Assembly: GCA_009779525.1 (NCBI GenBank)
Contig: WREB01000012.1
Location: 1-11,740 of the forward strand
Direction of reading: 5' to 3'
DNA from: Defluviitaleaceae bacterium
GTDB taxonomy: Bacteria; Bacillota_A; Clostridia; Lachnospirales; WQUN01
Length of the DNA: 11,740 nucleotides
In this document: positions 6,259-11,740 of the stretch, in pieces
Numbering within the stretch: position 1 is the first letter of the stretch
Layout: each line of letters opens with the position of its first letter
Translations under genes and position numbers: made by a program
Notes under the pieces: generated by a model
Databases searched by the model: none
Seen by the model: the letters and a program-made list of their open reading frames with translations, nothing else
Told to the model about the DNA's origin: nothing

Positions 6259-8572
6259 TATGCGAAACGAGCGAGCTTTTCTTGCCTACGGAAAAAAGCG
6301 CGAGTTCGTGCAGCGCGCGCGTCATGGCGATGTACAAAAGCTTTATGTCCAATTCATCATCGCCGTAGCGTCCGCTTGAAGCGTCGGCTATTATGACCGC
6401 GTCGAACTCGAAGCCTTTGGCAAGGTATGAGGGCAGTATGATCGCGCCCCCGGCGTAGTCCGTTTCCCTCGCGTCAAGGAGCCTCGGTTTGTTTTTAAGC
6501 GCCTTCAGCGTCTTCTTGCAATCCTCCGTGGTCTTGCATATGACCGCTATCGAACGGCGCCCGCTTTCGCGGAAGCCGTTTATTTTTTTATCGATTTGCC
6601 TCGCGGCTTCGGCGAAGTCCGCCGTTTCTAACATCGCGACCGGTTTTCCGCGGCGTATCACCGGCACCGCGATCGGGACGGCCGGTTCGGCGCCTTTATA
6701 TAATTTCATTATGACGGGGTTGGCGGCTTCCATAATCTCGACGGTCGTCCTGTAGCTTTGCTCGAGCGTCATGTACCTGCCCTTCGGCAGGATTTTTTCG
6801 ATCGTTTCGTCCCACGAACGTATTCCCTTGTGACTCATGATCCCCTGATGCAAGTCCCCGAGGACCGAAAACGAAGCGCCGGGCACTAAGCGCTTCAGCG
6901 CGGCAAGCTGGAACAGACTCAAATCCTGCGCCTCGTCGACTACGATATGCTTGACGTCCACTTCGTCCTCGGCGCCGAAAAGCCTCACTTGCATCAGCAG
7001 AAGCGGCGGGAGGTCCTCGGTGTCGAGCTTGAAGCGCGAAAGGCGCCTGCGGGTATAACCGGCGAGAAGCGCTAGCTCGTCCGGCGCAAACAGTCCGCGC
7101 CCGAAATCTTCCAAAAGGCCGGGTTCGCTAAGCAACCGCGTATACAGCTCGATTACCGGCGCGACTTTAAAACGGCGCATGTAGCGCTCGATGATGACTT
7201 TCGACTGGTTTTTTACCCGCGCCATCCTCGCGTCGCGGTCGTCGAGCATTTCGGATATGAGCCGCCGCCTCTCGGGCGTGTCCTCGGGCATCCTGCGTTT
7301 CAGCGACTCGCGCCGGTTGTCGCAGCCCGCGTCGATAGAATCGAGTATCAGCGGCTTTTCTTTCTTGAGAGTGTTGGTCAGGTGCTTGCGGATTTCGCGC
7401 GCGCGCACAGCGATTGGCAGATACGCGTACTCGCGCATAAATAAGTCGCCGAGCGCCTCGTGCGTGAACAATTCGTAGTCGTCGAGCAAAAAATCTTTGT
7501 CCGGGCATAGGCAAACCTCGATTTGCTCGACAAAGCGTTCGACAAGCTCCATGAAGCTGAGGCGGCTCTTAAATTCCGCGGCGCGCATCGCTTCAAAGGC
7601 CTCGTCGAGTCCGCCGCCCGCTTCGAGTTCGACTTGCCGCGTTTGGTCGAGAGCCCGGGCTTCGATGTAATCGGCCGTCGTCCGTATGCTCGGTCGGACG
7701 GTCCATTTTTTCGGAAGCCCGACGCATTCGGCGGCGAATTCCTCGAAGACCGACTGCTTGACGCGCTCGACGCCCAAATCGGGCAGCACTTCCGATATGT
7801 AGCTTAAAAACAGGCGGTTTGGGGCGAGGATCATGACCTGCCTTGGCGACAGCTTTTTTTCGTACGCGTAAAGCAGGTAGGCGATCCTGTGGAGCGCGAT
7901 CGTCGTCTTGCCTCCGCCGGCGACGCCCTGCACGATCAGCGGCTCGTAGAGCGGGGCGCGTATGATTTTATTCTGCTCCGCTTGAATCGTCTGGACGATG
8001 TCCTTGAGCCGCATGTCCTTGCTCGCGCCGAGCGCGGCCTGCAGAAACTCGTCGTTCGTCGTTATGTCGATGTCGGTGATCGAGCCAAGCCGGCCGTTGT
8101 CGATCGCGTATTGGCGCTTAAGCGTTAACTCGCCCAAAATATTGCCGTCGGGACAGTCGTACGAGGCGCGCCCGAGCCGCCCTTCGTAATACAGCGACGC
8201 TATCGGCGCTCGCCAGTCGGTGATCAGGATATCCAACCCGCGCATCAGGTTCATCTTGCCGATGTAGTTTTTCTGCGGCGACTCCGCGTCGTCCGGAGTG
8301 AAGTCGATCCGCGCGAAATACGGCTTGCTAAGCGCGTAGGCGGTTTCCGCGGCTTTTTTTGTGTACGCCTCCTGGTTGTCCATGTTAAGCACGAGCTCGA
8401 CGAACTGCTCCGAATTGTCCGAATTATAGTGGGCGAGCGAATACTTGACCAACTCGTCGGTTTCGGTCTTCTTCCTGGTCATTTCCTCATGGTAGACGCG
8501 CAGGAACGCAAGTATTTCCTCGAAGTAGGCGTATTCGTCCTCGCAGCCCCTCGTTGTTTCATCCTTTGGCAT
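6245..8572 (-). CDS. helD: HelD-type superfamily 1 helicase (RNA polymerase recycling factor)
   Basis: The 775-residue product is a UvrD/Rep-like ATPase of the HelD group, which binds RNA polymerase and releases stalled or post-termination complexes by ATP hydrolysis. The N-terminal charged helical region (about 1-65) fits the HelD coiled-coil arm, and ITDWRAPIASLYYEGRLG is a family hallmark. Helicase motifs in order: Walker A GVAGGGKTT (216-224, Lys222), where the usual GSGK is GGGK; DEAQD (546-550); GDLHQGI; LEQSYRTT; AKGFEFDAVIIAD; and YIAMTRA (747-753). I chose the ATG at 8570-8572, which has GGGGG 5 nt upstream; an ATG at 8582-8584 would add four residues but has no good ribosome site. 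The length fits class I HelD. Its promoter is proposed at 8611-8638. The 3' end overlaps the convergent flavodoxin-SCP2 gene by 14 bp with no terminator between them. Confidence 0.92.
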   Translation of the reverse strand: MPKDETTRGCEDEYAYFEEILAFLRVYHEEMTRKKTETDELVKYSLAHYNSDNSEQFVELVLNMDNQEAYTKKAAETAYALSKPYFARIDFTPDDAESPQKNYIGKMNLMRGLDILITDWRAPIASLYYEGRLGRASYDCPDGNILGELTLKRQYAIDNGRLGSITDIDITTNDEFLQAALGASKDMRLKDIVQTIQAEQNKIIRAPLYEPLIVQGVAGGGKTTIALHRIAYLLYAYEKKLSPRQVMILAPNRLFLSYISEVLPDLGVERVKQSVFEEFAAECVGLPKKWTVRPSIRTTADYIEARALDQTRQVELEAGGGLDEAFEAMRAAEFKSRLSFMELVERFVEQIEVCLCPDKDFLLDDYELFTHEALGDLFMREYAYLPIAVRAREIRKHLTNTLKKEKPLILDSIDAGCDNRRESLKRRMPEDTPERRRLISEMLDDRDARMARVKNQSKVIIERYMRRFKVAPVIELYTRLLSEPGLLEDFGRGLFAPDELALLAGYTRRRLSRFKLDTEDLPPLLLMQVRLFGAEDEVDVKHIVVDEAQDLSLFQLAALKRLVPGASFSVLGDLHQGIMSHKGIRSWDETIEKILPKGRYMTLEQSYRTTVEIMEAANPVIMKLYKGAEPAVPIAVPVIRRGKPVAMLETADFAEAARQIDKKINGFRESGRRSIAVICKTTEDCKKTLKALKNKPRLLDARETDYAGGAIILPSYLAKGFEFDAVIIADASSGRYGDDELDIKLLYIAMTRALHELALFSVGKKSSLVSHISPA

Positions 8573-8610
8573 CAATGCCCCCATCCGGTTTTTGCGGACG
8601 CTTCGCTTGT

Positions 8611-8638
8611 ATTCTACGTATTTGCGCCCTAAGCACAA
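8611..8638 (-). promoter_or_regulatory. Candidate helD promoter
   Basis: The minus strand reads TTGTGC (8633-8638), a 16-bp spacer, then TAGAAT (8611-8616). The -10 matches five of six positions and the -35 only its TTG. A start near 8604 gives a leader of about 30 nt before the ATG at 8572. Confidence 0.4.
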
Positions 8639-8640
8639 AC

Positions 8641-8657
8641 GCCGCGGAAGCCGCGGC
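8641..8657. repeat. Perfect 7-bp GC inverted repeat beside the helD -35
   Basis: GCCGCGG and CCGCGGC flank the trinucleotide AAG. The repeat abuts the proposed helD -35 element. No T-run follows on the plus strand and only GTTTG on the minus strand, so it is a poor terminator. It could be an operator or a transcript end hairpin; the sequence does not decide. Confidence 0.4.
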
Positions 8658-8685
8658 TAAGCGTTGCGATGCGTTGCCGATCGCG

Positions 8686-8707
8686 AAAAAAAACGGGCCT
8701 GCCGTTT
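8686..8707 (-). terminator. Intrinsic terminator of the anchored surface-protein gene
   Basis: On the minus strand AAACGG, a five-base loop, then CCGTTT form a hairpin running into a tract of eight T. It lies 118 bp after the stop of the surface-protein gene and before the helD promoter, where a terminator is expected. The stem has only three G-C pairs plus three A-T pairs, so strength is doubtful. Confidence 0.45.
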
Positions 8708-8729
8708 CCGCCGTTTTTTGCGGTTTTTC

Positions 8730-8758
8730 TTGACAAGTCCGCGATTTGAACCTATGAT
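8730..8758 (+). promoter_or_regulatory. Near-consensus orphan sigma-70/sigma-A promoter
   Basis: TTGACA (8730-8735, six of six), a 17-bp spacer, then TATGAT (8753-8758, five of six). This is the best -35/-10 pair in the window. No plus-strand gene lies downstream: an intrinsic terminator begins at 8779, and beyond it is the antisense of the surface-protein gene. A perfect 8-bp inverted repeat, CCGCGATT (8739-8746) and AATCGCGG (8775-8782), brackets the -10 and predicted start and could be an operator. Confidence 0.65.
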
Positions 8759-8764
8759 GCCAGT

Positions 8765-8813
8765 GCCCGTCATGAATCGCGGCCCAAACATTTGTTCGGG
8801 CCGCCGTTTTTTT
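8765..8813 (+). ncRNA. Possible tiny orphan RNA of about 50 nt
   Basis: A transcript from the promoter at 8730-8758 should start at about G8765 and stop at the T-run at 8807-8813. It would be roughly 49 nt, most of it the terminator hairpin. No open frame with a ribosome site fits inside. It resembles no small RNA I know. Readthrough would make an RNA antisense to the 3' end of the 8825-9775 gene. The call rests only on promoter and terminator geometry. Confidence 0.35.
8779..8813 (+). terminator. Strong plus-strand intrinsic terminator
   Basis: Arms GCGGCCC (8779-8785) and GGGCCGC (8798-8804) pair perfectly. After one mismatch, a further short A/T-rich pairing surrounds a small loop, and seven T follow at 8807-8813. 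It is oriented for plus-strand transcripts only: the minus strand has no T-run after the hairpin. In minus-strand mRNA the same hairpin would sit in the 3' untranslated region of the surface-protein gene. Confidence 0.65.
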
Positions 8814-8824
8814 ACCCCGCTCGA

Positions 8825-9775
8825 TTATTTTTTGTTTTCTTCGCTTCCTTCGTTCGGCGCCGCTTCGCCTTTTTCATCGCTTTCGTTTGCGCCGGCGTTG
8901 CCGCCGTCCGCTTTCGCTTTCTTATTCTTCCTCCGCTTCGTTTCGGCTCCGCCGGCTATTATCACGACGAACACGCCCGCCGCGACCGCGATGAGGATGT
9001 TTATGTCCAAACCGCCGGGCGGTTCTTTTTCCGGAGCGGGCGGATCGGTCGGAACCGGCGGGGCTTCGGTCGGGGAGGGGTAAGGCGTTGGCGACGGGCT
9101 AGGGCTAGGGATCGGACTCGGGCTCGGGCTCGGGGTGGGGGACGGTTCGGGCGCCTCCGCCATGTAGCTTATCGAAAAATTATCGATGTACCAAACTTCC
9201 GGGTGCGTGGGTTCGTCGTTGGTGTAGAAGCGGAAATCGATGAATTCGATCTCCCGAAGTTTTTCCGAAGTCGTCCAGGTCACGTTGAACCAGGTGTCGT
9301 ATTCGACGATTCCCGCGGTTTGCGGGCTGTAGGGAAACTTGTACGCGTCGATCCCGGGCTGGAAGTTTATCAGGTAGCCCGGCCCCAGCAGATCCTTTTT
9401 GGTTTCGACGTCAGCGTTGCCCTCGGACGGCACGTAAAACCAGAGCGAAAGCGTGTACGAGGTTTTTTCCGGGAGCGGTTCGGGGAACGTCACCCGCACG
9501 GCGTTTGAGACGGAGCCGTAGTCGGTTTCCTCAATGTGCCTTAAAAGGTAGGCCGATCCGTCGCCGTCCTGCACGACGTCGCTGACGATCTCCGCCGTGA
9601 TGTTGCTGTTCGGACCGAAATATCCGCCCTCCGCGCTAAACGCGTCGAACTCCTCCTGGGTGAAGCCGAACGCGAACGTCACCTCGACCATCTCCGCCGC
9701 GCGCGCCGTTAGCACGGGCGCGTACGCCGCGAAAACCGCCGCGCATATTAAAACTGCGGTTAATTTTTTTAACAT
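8825..9775 (-). CDS. Membrane-anchored extracellular jelly-roll (CBM-like) protein
   Basis: The 316-residue product starts at ATG with AAGGGG 7 nt upstream. Residues 1-27 are a Sec signal peptide (KK, hydrophobic core, likely cut after TARA or TARAA). Residues 28-205 are a beta-rich domain with alternating aromatic strands (YTLSLWFYVPSEG, TWFNVTWTT) ending in WYIDNFSISY, the usual close of carbohydrate-binding jelly-roll modules such as CBM4/9. Residues 208-255 form a Pro-Ser-Thr linker of PSP/PTP repeats. Residues 256-276 are one membrane helix (INILIAVAAGVFVVIIAGG), followed by a Lys/Arg-rich stop-transfer stretch and an acidic 40-residue cytoplasmic tail. It is therefore type I anchored, with the sugar-binding-like domain outside. 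Ligand binding is inferred, no catalytic residues are evident, and I recognise no named gene. It is divergent from another modular exported protein. Promoter and terminator candidates flank it, so it is probably monocistronic. Confidence 0.82.
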   Translation of the reverse strand: MLKKLTAVLICAAVFAAYAPVLTARAAEMVEVTFAFGFTQEEFDAFSAEGGYFGPNSNITAEIVSDVVQDGDGSAYLLRHIEETDYGSVSNAVRVTFPEPLPEKTSYTLSLWFYVPSEGNADVETKKDLLGPGYLINFQPGIDAYKFPYSPQTAGIVEYDTWFNVTWTTSEKLREIEFIDFRFYTNDEPTHPEVWYIDNFSISYMAEAPEPSPTPSPSPSPIPSPSPSPTPYPSPTEAPPVPTDPPAPEKEPPGGLDINILIAVAAGVFVVIIAGGAETKRRKNKKAKADGGNAGANESDEKGEAAPNEGSEENKK

Positions 9776-9800
9776 TATAAAGCCCCTTAAGTTTTTATGG

Positions 9801-9830
9801 ATTATAGGCGTATAAAAACTCCGCCGTCAA
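9801..9830 (-). promoter_or_regulatory. Promoter of the anchored surface-protein gene
   Basis: The minus strand reads TTGACG (9825-9830), an 18-bp spacer, then a perfect TATAAT (9801-9806). Transcription would start near 9794, giving a leader of only about 19 nt, enough for the AAGGGG ribosome site. This is a strong match. Confidence 0.65.
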
Positions 9831-9832
9831 AT

Positions 9833-9842
9833 CGGCCGGCCG
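9833..9842. repeat. 10-bp GC palindrome upstream of the -35
   Basis: CGGCCGGCCG is a perfect 10-bp palindrome lying 2 bp upstream of the TTGACG element on the minus strand. Its place suits a regulator site, but short GC palindromes are common in GC-rich DNA. Confidence 0.3.
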
Positions 9843-9949
9843 TCGGTTTGGAAACGGGCGTCTTTATCAAATTTACCGGGAGGATTTGCGCGGCGGTTCT
9901 TAAATTCTTAATAATTTCGAAATAATTGCAAAATAATTGTAAAATGTGA

Positions 9950-9977
9950 TTGAAATATTTTACCAGAATATTACAAT
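9950..9977 (+). promoter_or_regulatory. Candidate promoter of the modular secreted-protein gene
   Basis: TTGAAA (9950-9955, five of six), a 16-bp spacer, then TACAAT (9972-9977, five of six), in the AT-rich island. A start near 9984 gives a leader of about 345 nt that contains the tandem repeats. The AT-rich surroundings raise the chance of accidental matches. Confidence 0.45.
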
Positions 9978-10026
9978 AAATAAAAAAATAGTACAAACGG
10001 GAAGCCGCATACGGTAACAGCCATAA

Positions 10027-10308
10027 AACGGATATGCGAAGGGGGTTATAAAAACGGCGCGGCGCGGGCCGCCCGCCCGAACAAGGGCCGCGCAAATTCG
10101 TCGGGCGATCCCGGCGAATCATGAAAAAGAGGAACCGCAACCTCAGAACAAACGCGGCCGCCTGACCCCGCGAGGCGCAAGCAGCGAGGCTGAAAACGGG
10201 GAACCCCAACCCCAGACTAAAAGAGGCCGCCTGACCACGCGAGGCGCAATCAGCGAGGCTGAAAACAGGGAACCCCAACCCCAGACTAAAAGAGGCGAAA
10301 CGAAATAG
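10027..10308 (+). other. Open frame through the tandem repeats with no start codon
   Basis: One plus-strand frame is open from just after a TAA (10024-10026) to a TAG (10306-10308) and has no ATG, GTG or TTG. It reads the 69-bp repeat as a 23-residue unit with an EPQPQTKRGRLT core followed by RGA and SEAEN; EPQPQ occurs three times. Because the unit is a multiple of three, the frame is kept from copy to copy. It may be the tail of a decayed repeat protein or a chance frame in GC-rich repeats. I do not call it a gene. Confidence 0.3.
10129..10298. repeat. 69-bp tandem repeat: two full units plus partial flanking copies
   Basis: Full units lie at 10156-10224 and 10225-10293 and differ at only a few bases (CCCCG/CCACG, GCAAG/GCAAT, ACGGG/ACAGG). 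A diverged partial unit (GGAACCGCAACCTCAGAACA) precedes them from about 10129, and five bases of a further unit (GAGGC) follow before the similarity stops. Unit landmarks are GGCCGCCTGACC, GCGAGGC twice, CAGCGAGGCTGAAAAC and GGGAACCCCAACCCCAGAC. There are no spacers between copies, so it is not a CRISPR array. It sits in the leader of the next gene, ending about 20 bp before its ribosome site. Confidence 0.9.
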
Positions 10309-10315
10309 ATTCATT

Positions 10316-10320
10316 GGAGG
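10316..10320 (+). promoter_or_regulatory. Ribosome binding site that fixes a TTG start
   Basis: GGAGG at 10316-10320 is a full-strength Shine-Dalgarno. It is 8 nt from the TTG at 10329 and only 3 nt from another TTG at 10324 in a different frame. The spacing picks 10329, whose frame encodes the signal peptide and the long downstream open frame. Confidence 0.8.
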
Positions 10321-10328
10321 TCTTTGAA

Positions 10329-11740
10329 TTGCACAAAATCTTCAACAGGATCAAGAAAGCCGTTAGTCTGCTGCTTTTGGCGGCTCTGGCAATCCCGTCG
10401 GTGCCGGCGGTTTCAACGAAAGCGTCGGACGGAGGGGCGGCCGCCCCAAGCCAGGTATGGTCGCTCACCGAGCAGCTGCTGGCGTCGGGGCTTGCCGACG
10501 GCGAAAGGCTGCCGTACGTTCAATTGGGCGAATCGCCCGGGCTTTTCGGGCAGTTTTCGGATTACCGGAGCCTGCTCACGGTCCACGACGCGGCGTTCGA
10601 TCCGTACGTCAAAATCACCAAGGCCGGCGATTCCGGTCCCAACGGCAACATACTCCTTAACCTCCCCGAAACCTACGACTCGGGCGTGATGGTCGCGGAG
10701 TACTCGTTGTTCATTTATGAATACCCGAATGAAGAAGACATCGAGGCCCTCAGGGCCCGAAACGACGTCGGAAACGAAGAAGTGTTGAATGGTTGGCGCC
10801 CCGGATTCACGGCCAGCCTATTTGGCGTCAACAACGTGACCCGTTTCCTCCCGTGGGATTTCGGCGGATGGGGCAACAGGGTCTCGACGGTCATGATGCG
10901 CTTCAACGAAGGCTGGACGATGGGCTTCAACAATGCCGACTACCTTCCCGGAAGCGACAACACCTTCGGCCCGGGCGGCTGGTACAGAGTCGTCCAGACG
11001 GTCGACCTCGACCAAAAGCTCACCTGGGCGGATGTTTACGCCCCGGGCGCTACTTCGCCGACAAGATCGACCGGCGAATTCGATCTTCACGAAAACGACA
11101 AGATCAACCAGTTCGTTATTTCGCCAAGCTCCGCGCAAAACAGCTGCAGCGTGTTTTACGTCAAGGATCTGACGGTCTCGTATTACGGAGAACCCGGTTC
11201 GGCGGATCCCACGCCGACCGAGCCTCCGGTTGATCCGACTCCTACCGAGATCCCGCCGGAGCCGACGCCAACCGATATTCCGCCGGAACCGACTCCAACA
11301 ATACCCCCGACCGATCCCGGCGAACCCCCGCAGGCCGGCTCGTGGTCGATGACGGAGCAGCTCCTCGCTTCCGGCGCCCAAAGCGGGACGCGCGCGCCCT
11401 TCGTTGGCGTGCCGGCCTCGGGCCCCGGACAGTACACCGCCGGTATTTACGGCGAGATGAACTCATGGGGCGGGGTAGTATCATATGAAGGAATGGATTC
11501 AAACCCGTTCATGAAGATCACAAAGACGGGCCACTCGGGAGAGAATTCGAACCTCACCTTCAACCTGCCCCAAACGGTCGACATGGGACTCCTCACGATC
11601 GACTTCTCAATGTACATAAACACCCGCGCCACAGCCGCGGATCTCCAGGTCCTCAAGGACAACGGAGTCGTGGGGCAGGATGAATCTTTCTACCCCGTCG
11701 CCGCGCCGTCATGGATAGACATAAGGCTCGGCAAGGACAA
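10329..11740 (+). CDS. Large secreted modular protein with repeated jelly-roll-like modules (3' end beyond window)
   Basis: The frame is open from TTG 10329 to the window end: 470 codons with no stop. Residues 1-32 are a Sec signal (RIKK, then VSLLLLAALAIP, likely cut near VPA or STKA). Module 1 (44-287) opens with WSLTEQLLASG and closes with VFYVKDLTVSYYG. A Pro/Thr/Glu linker (about 293-337) repeats PPEPTPT. Module 2 begins at Trp339 with WSMTEQLLASG and runs off the end. The modules share the opening, a KITK-G-SG-N segment and an NLP-T-D-G segment, so they are duplicates and more may follow. Sequence style and module ends suggest beta-sandwich domains of carbohydrate-binding type, like the divergent anchored protein. 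No enzyme motif is visible in this part, and the missing part may hold an enzyme domain or anchor. Substrate is unknown and I recognise no named gene. The start rests on the GGAGG site. Confidence 0.82.
   Translation, partial: MHKIFNRIKKAVSLLLLAALAIPSVPAVSTKASDGGAAAPSQVWSLTEQLLASGLADGERLPYVQLGESPGLFGQFSDYRSLLTVHDAAFDPYVKITKAGDSGPNGNILLNLPETYDSGVMVAEYSLFIYEYPNEEDIEALRARNDVGNEEVLNGWRPGFTASLFGVNNVTRFLPWDFGGWGNRVSTVMMRFNEGWTMGFNNADYLPGSDNTFGPGGWYRVVQTVDLDQKLTWADVYAPGATSPTRSTGEFDLHENDKINQFVISPSSAQNSCSVFYVKDLTVSYYGEPGSADPTPTEPPVDPTPTEIPPEPTPTDIPPEPTPTIPPTDPGEPPQAGSWSMTEQLLASGAQSGTRAPFVGVPASGPGQYTAGIYGEMNSWGGVVSYEGMDSNPFMKITKTGHSGENSNLTFNLPQTVDMGLLTIDFSMYINTRATAADLQVLKDNGVVGQDESFYPVAAPSWIDIRLGKD

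Larger units (their letters stand above)
9776..10328. other. Divergent intergenic region with AT-rich island and long leader
   Basis: About 550 bp separates the two divergent exported-protein genes. It holds, in order, the minus-strand promoter (9801-9830), a GC palindrome, an AT-rich island (about 9898-10008) with near-repeated AATAATTG words and a 7-bp inverted repeat ATTGTAA/TTACAAT that brackets part of the plus-strand promoter, a GC-rich stretch (10035-10095), and the 69-bp tandem repeats. I see no tRNA and no riboswitch I recognise. Long frames on the minus strand here lack coding character. Confidence 0.6.

Noticed and set aside
8573..8638. Upstream extension of HelD to a TTG at 8638
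   Set aside because: The extension would cover the proposed promoter and adds an Arg/Lys-rich stretch. ATG 8572 has GGGGG at proper spacing.
8738..8760. tRNA on the minus strand, suggested by the T-loop-like GGTTCAAATC
   Set aside because: The flanking bases do not pair as a T-stem and no acceptor stem or cloverleaf can be drawn. The segment is better read as the spacer and -10 of the plus-strand promoter.
10129..10298. CRISPR array
   Set aside because: The units are directly adjacent 69-bp tandem copies without variable spacers, and no cas gene is nearby.
9802..10314. 170-codon minus-strand open frame across the intergenic region
   Set aside because: It reads through the AT-rich island, both promoter candidates and the tandem repeats, giving a low-complexity FSLGLGFPVFSLA repeat and then unrelated sequence. 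It has no ribosome site, and no domain is recognisable.
10324..10689. 121-codon plus-strand frame starting at TTG 10324
   Set aside because: It is out of frame with the secreted-protein gene, its start is only 3 nt from the GGAGG site, and its product is a Cys/Arg/Ser-rich shadow.

Overview
The window reads as a GC-rich monoderm bacterium, most likely an uncultured Clostridia-type Bacillota. This rests on the Firmicutes-style MurG, a HelD-type helicase, a DUF4914 protein, G-rich Shine-Dalgarno sites (GGAGG, AAGGGG), GTG/TTG starts, and surface proteins with proline/threonine/serine linkers. No sequence search was run, so the taxonomy is inference. Seven protein genes fill most of the window. 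Two are cut by the window edges: the one on the left loses its C-terminus and the one on the right its C-terminal part.

Left block (1-3446, all minus strand): murG, then a WecA/TagO/MraY-type polyprenyl-phosphate sugar-1-phosphate transferase, then a DUF4914 protein with an HPr-kinase/PEPCK-like P-loop. The transferase and DUF4914 genes are 12 bp apart and surely co-transcribed. A TGGTATAAT extended -10 sits in front of the transferase. The first two genes act on undecaprenyl-linked cell-envelope precursors; the role of DUF4914 is unknown.

Middle block: a plus-strand pair runs divergently from murG. It encodes a zinc M1-like peptidase lipoprotein, then 23 bp later a flavodoxin-like/SCP2-like two-domain protein. 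The promoters for murG and for this pair appear to overlap face to face at 3483-3492. The pair ends convergently with helD (6245-8572, minus), and the two coding regions overlap by 14 bp.

Right block (8573-11740): a dense regulatory stretch (8573-8824) holds the helD promoter, a GC hairpin, a minus-strand terminator, and a near-consensus plus-strand promoter (TTGACA-17-TATGAT) followed within about 20 nt of its predicted start by an intrinsic terminator, which suggests a roughly 50-nt orphan RNA. Beyond it are two divergent exported proteins. The minus-strand one is a membrane-anchored jelly-roll/CBM-like protein. The plus-strand one is a large secreted protein with at least two copies of one module, joined by a Pro/Thr linker and running off the window. 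They are separated by about 550 bp holding an AT-rich island, promoters for both directions and a 69-bp tandem repeat (two full units plus a partial one) in the long leader of the plus-strand gene.

I found no CRISPR array, tRNA, rRNA, transposase or prophage gene. No clearly new multi-gene system is evident. The items most worth a second look are the orphan promoter-terminator unit, the 69-bp repeat leader, the modular surface-protein pair, the flavodoxin-SCP2 fusion and the DUF4914 P-loop protein beside wall-precursor genes.
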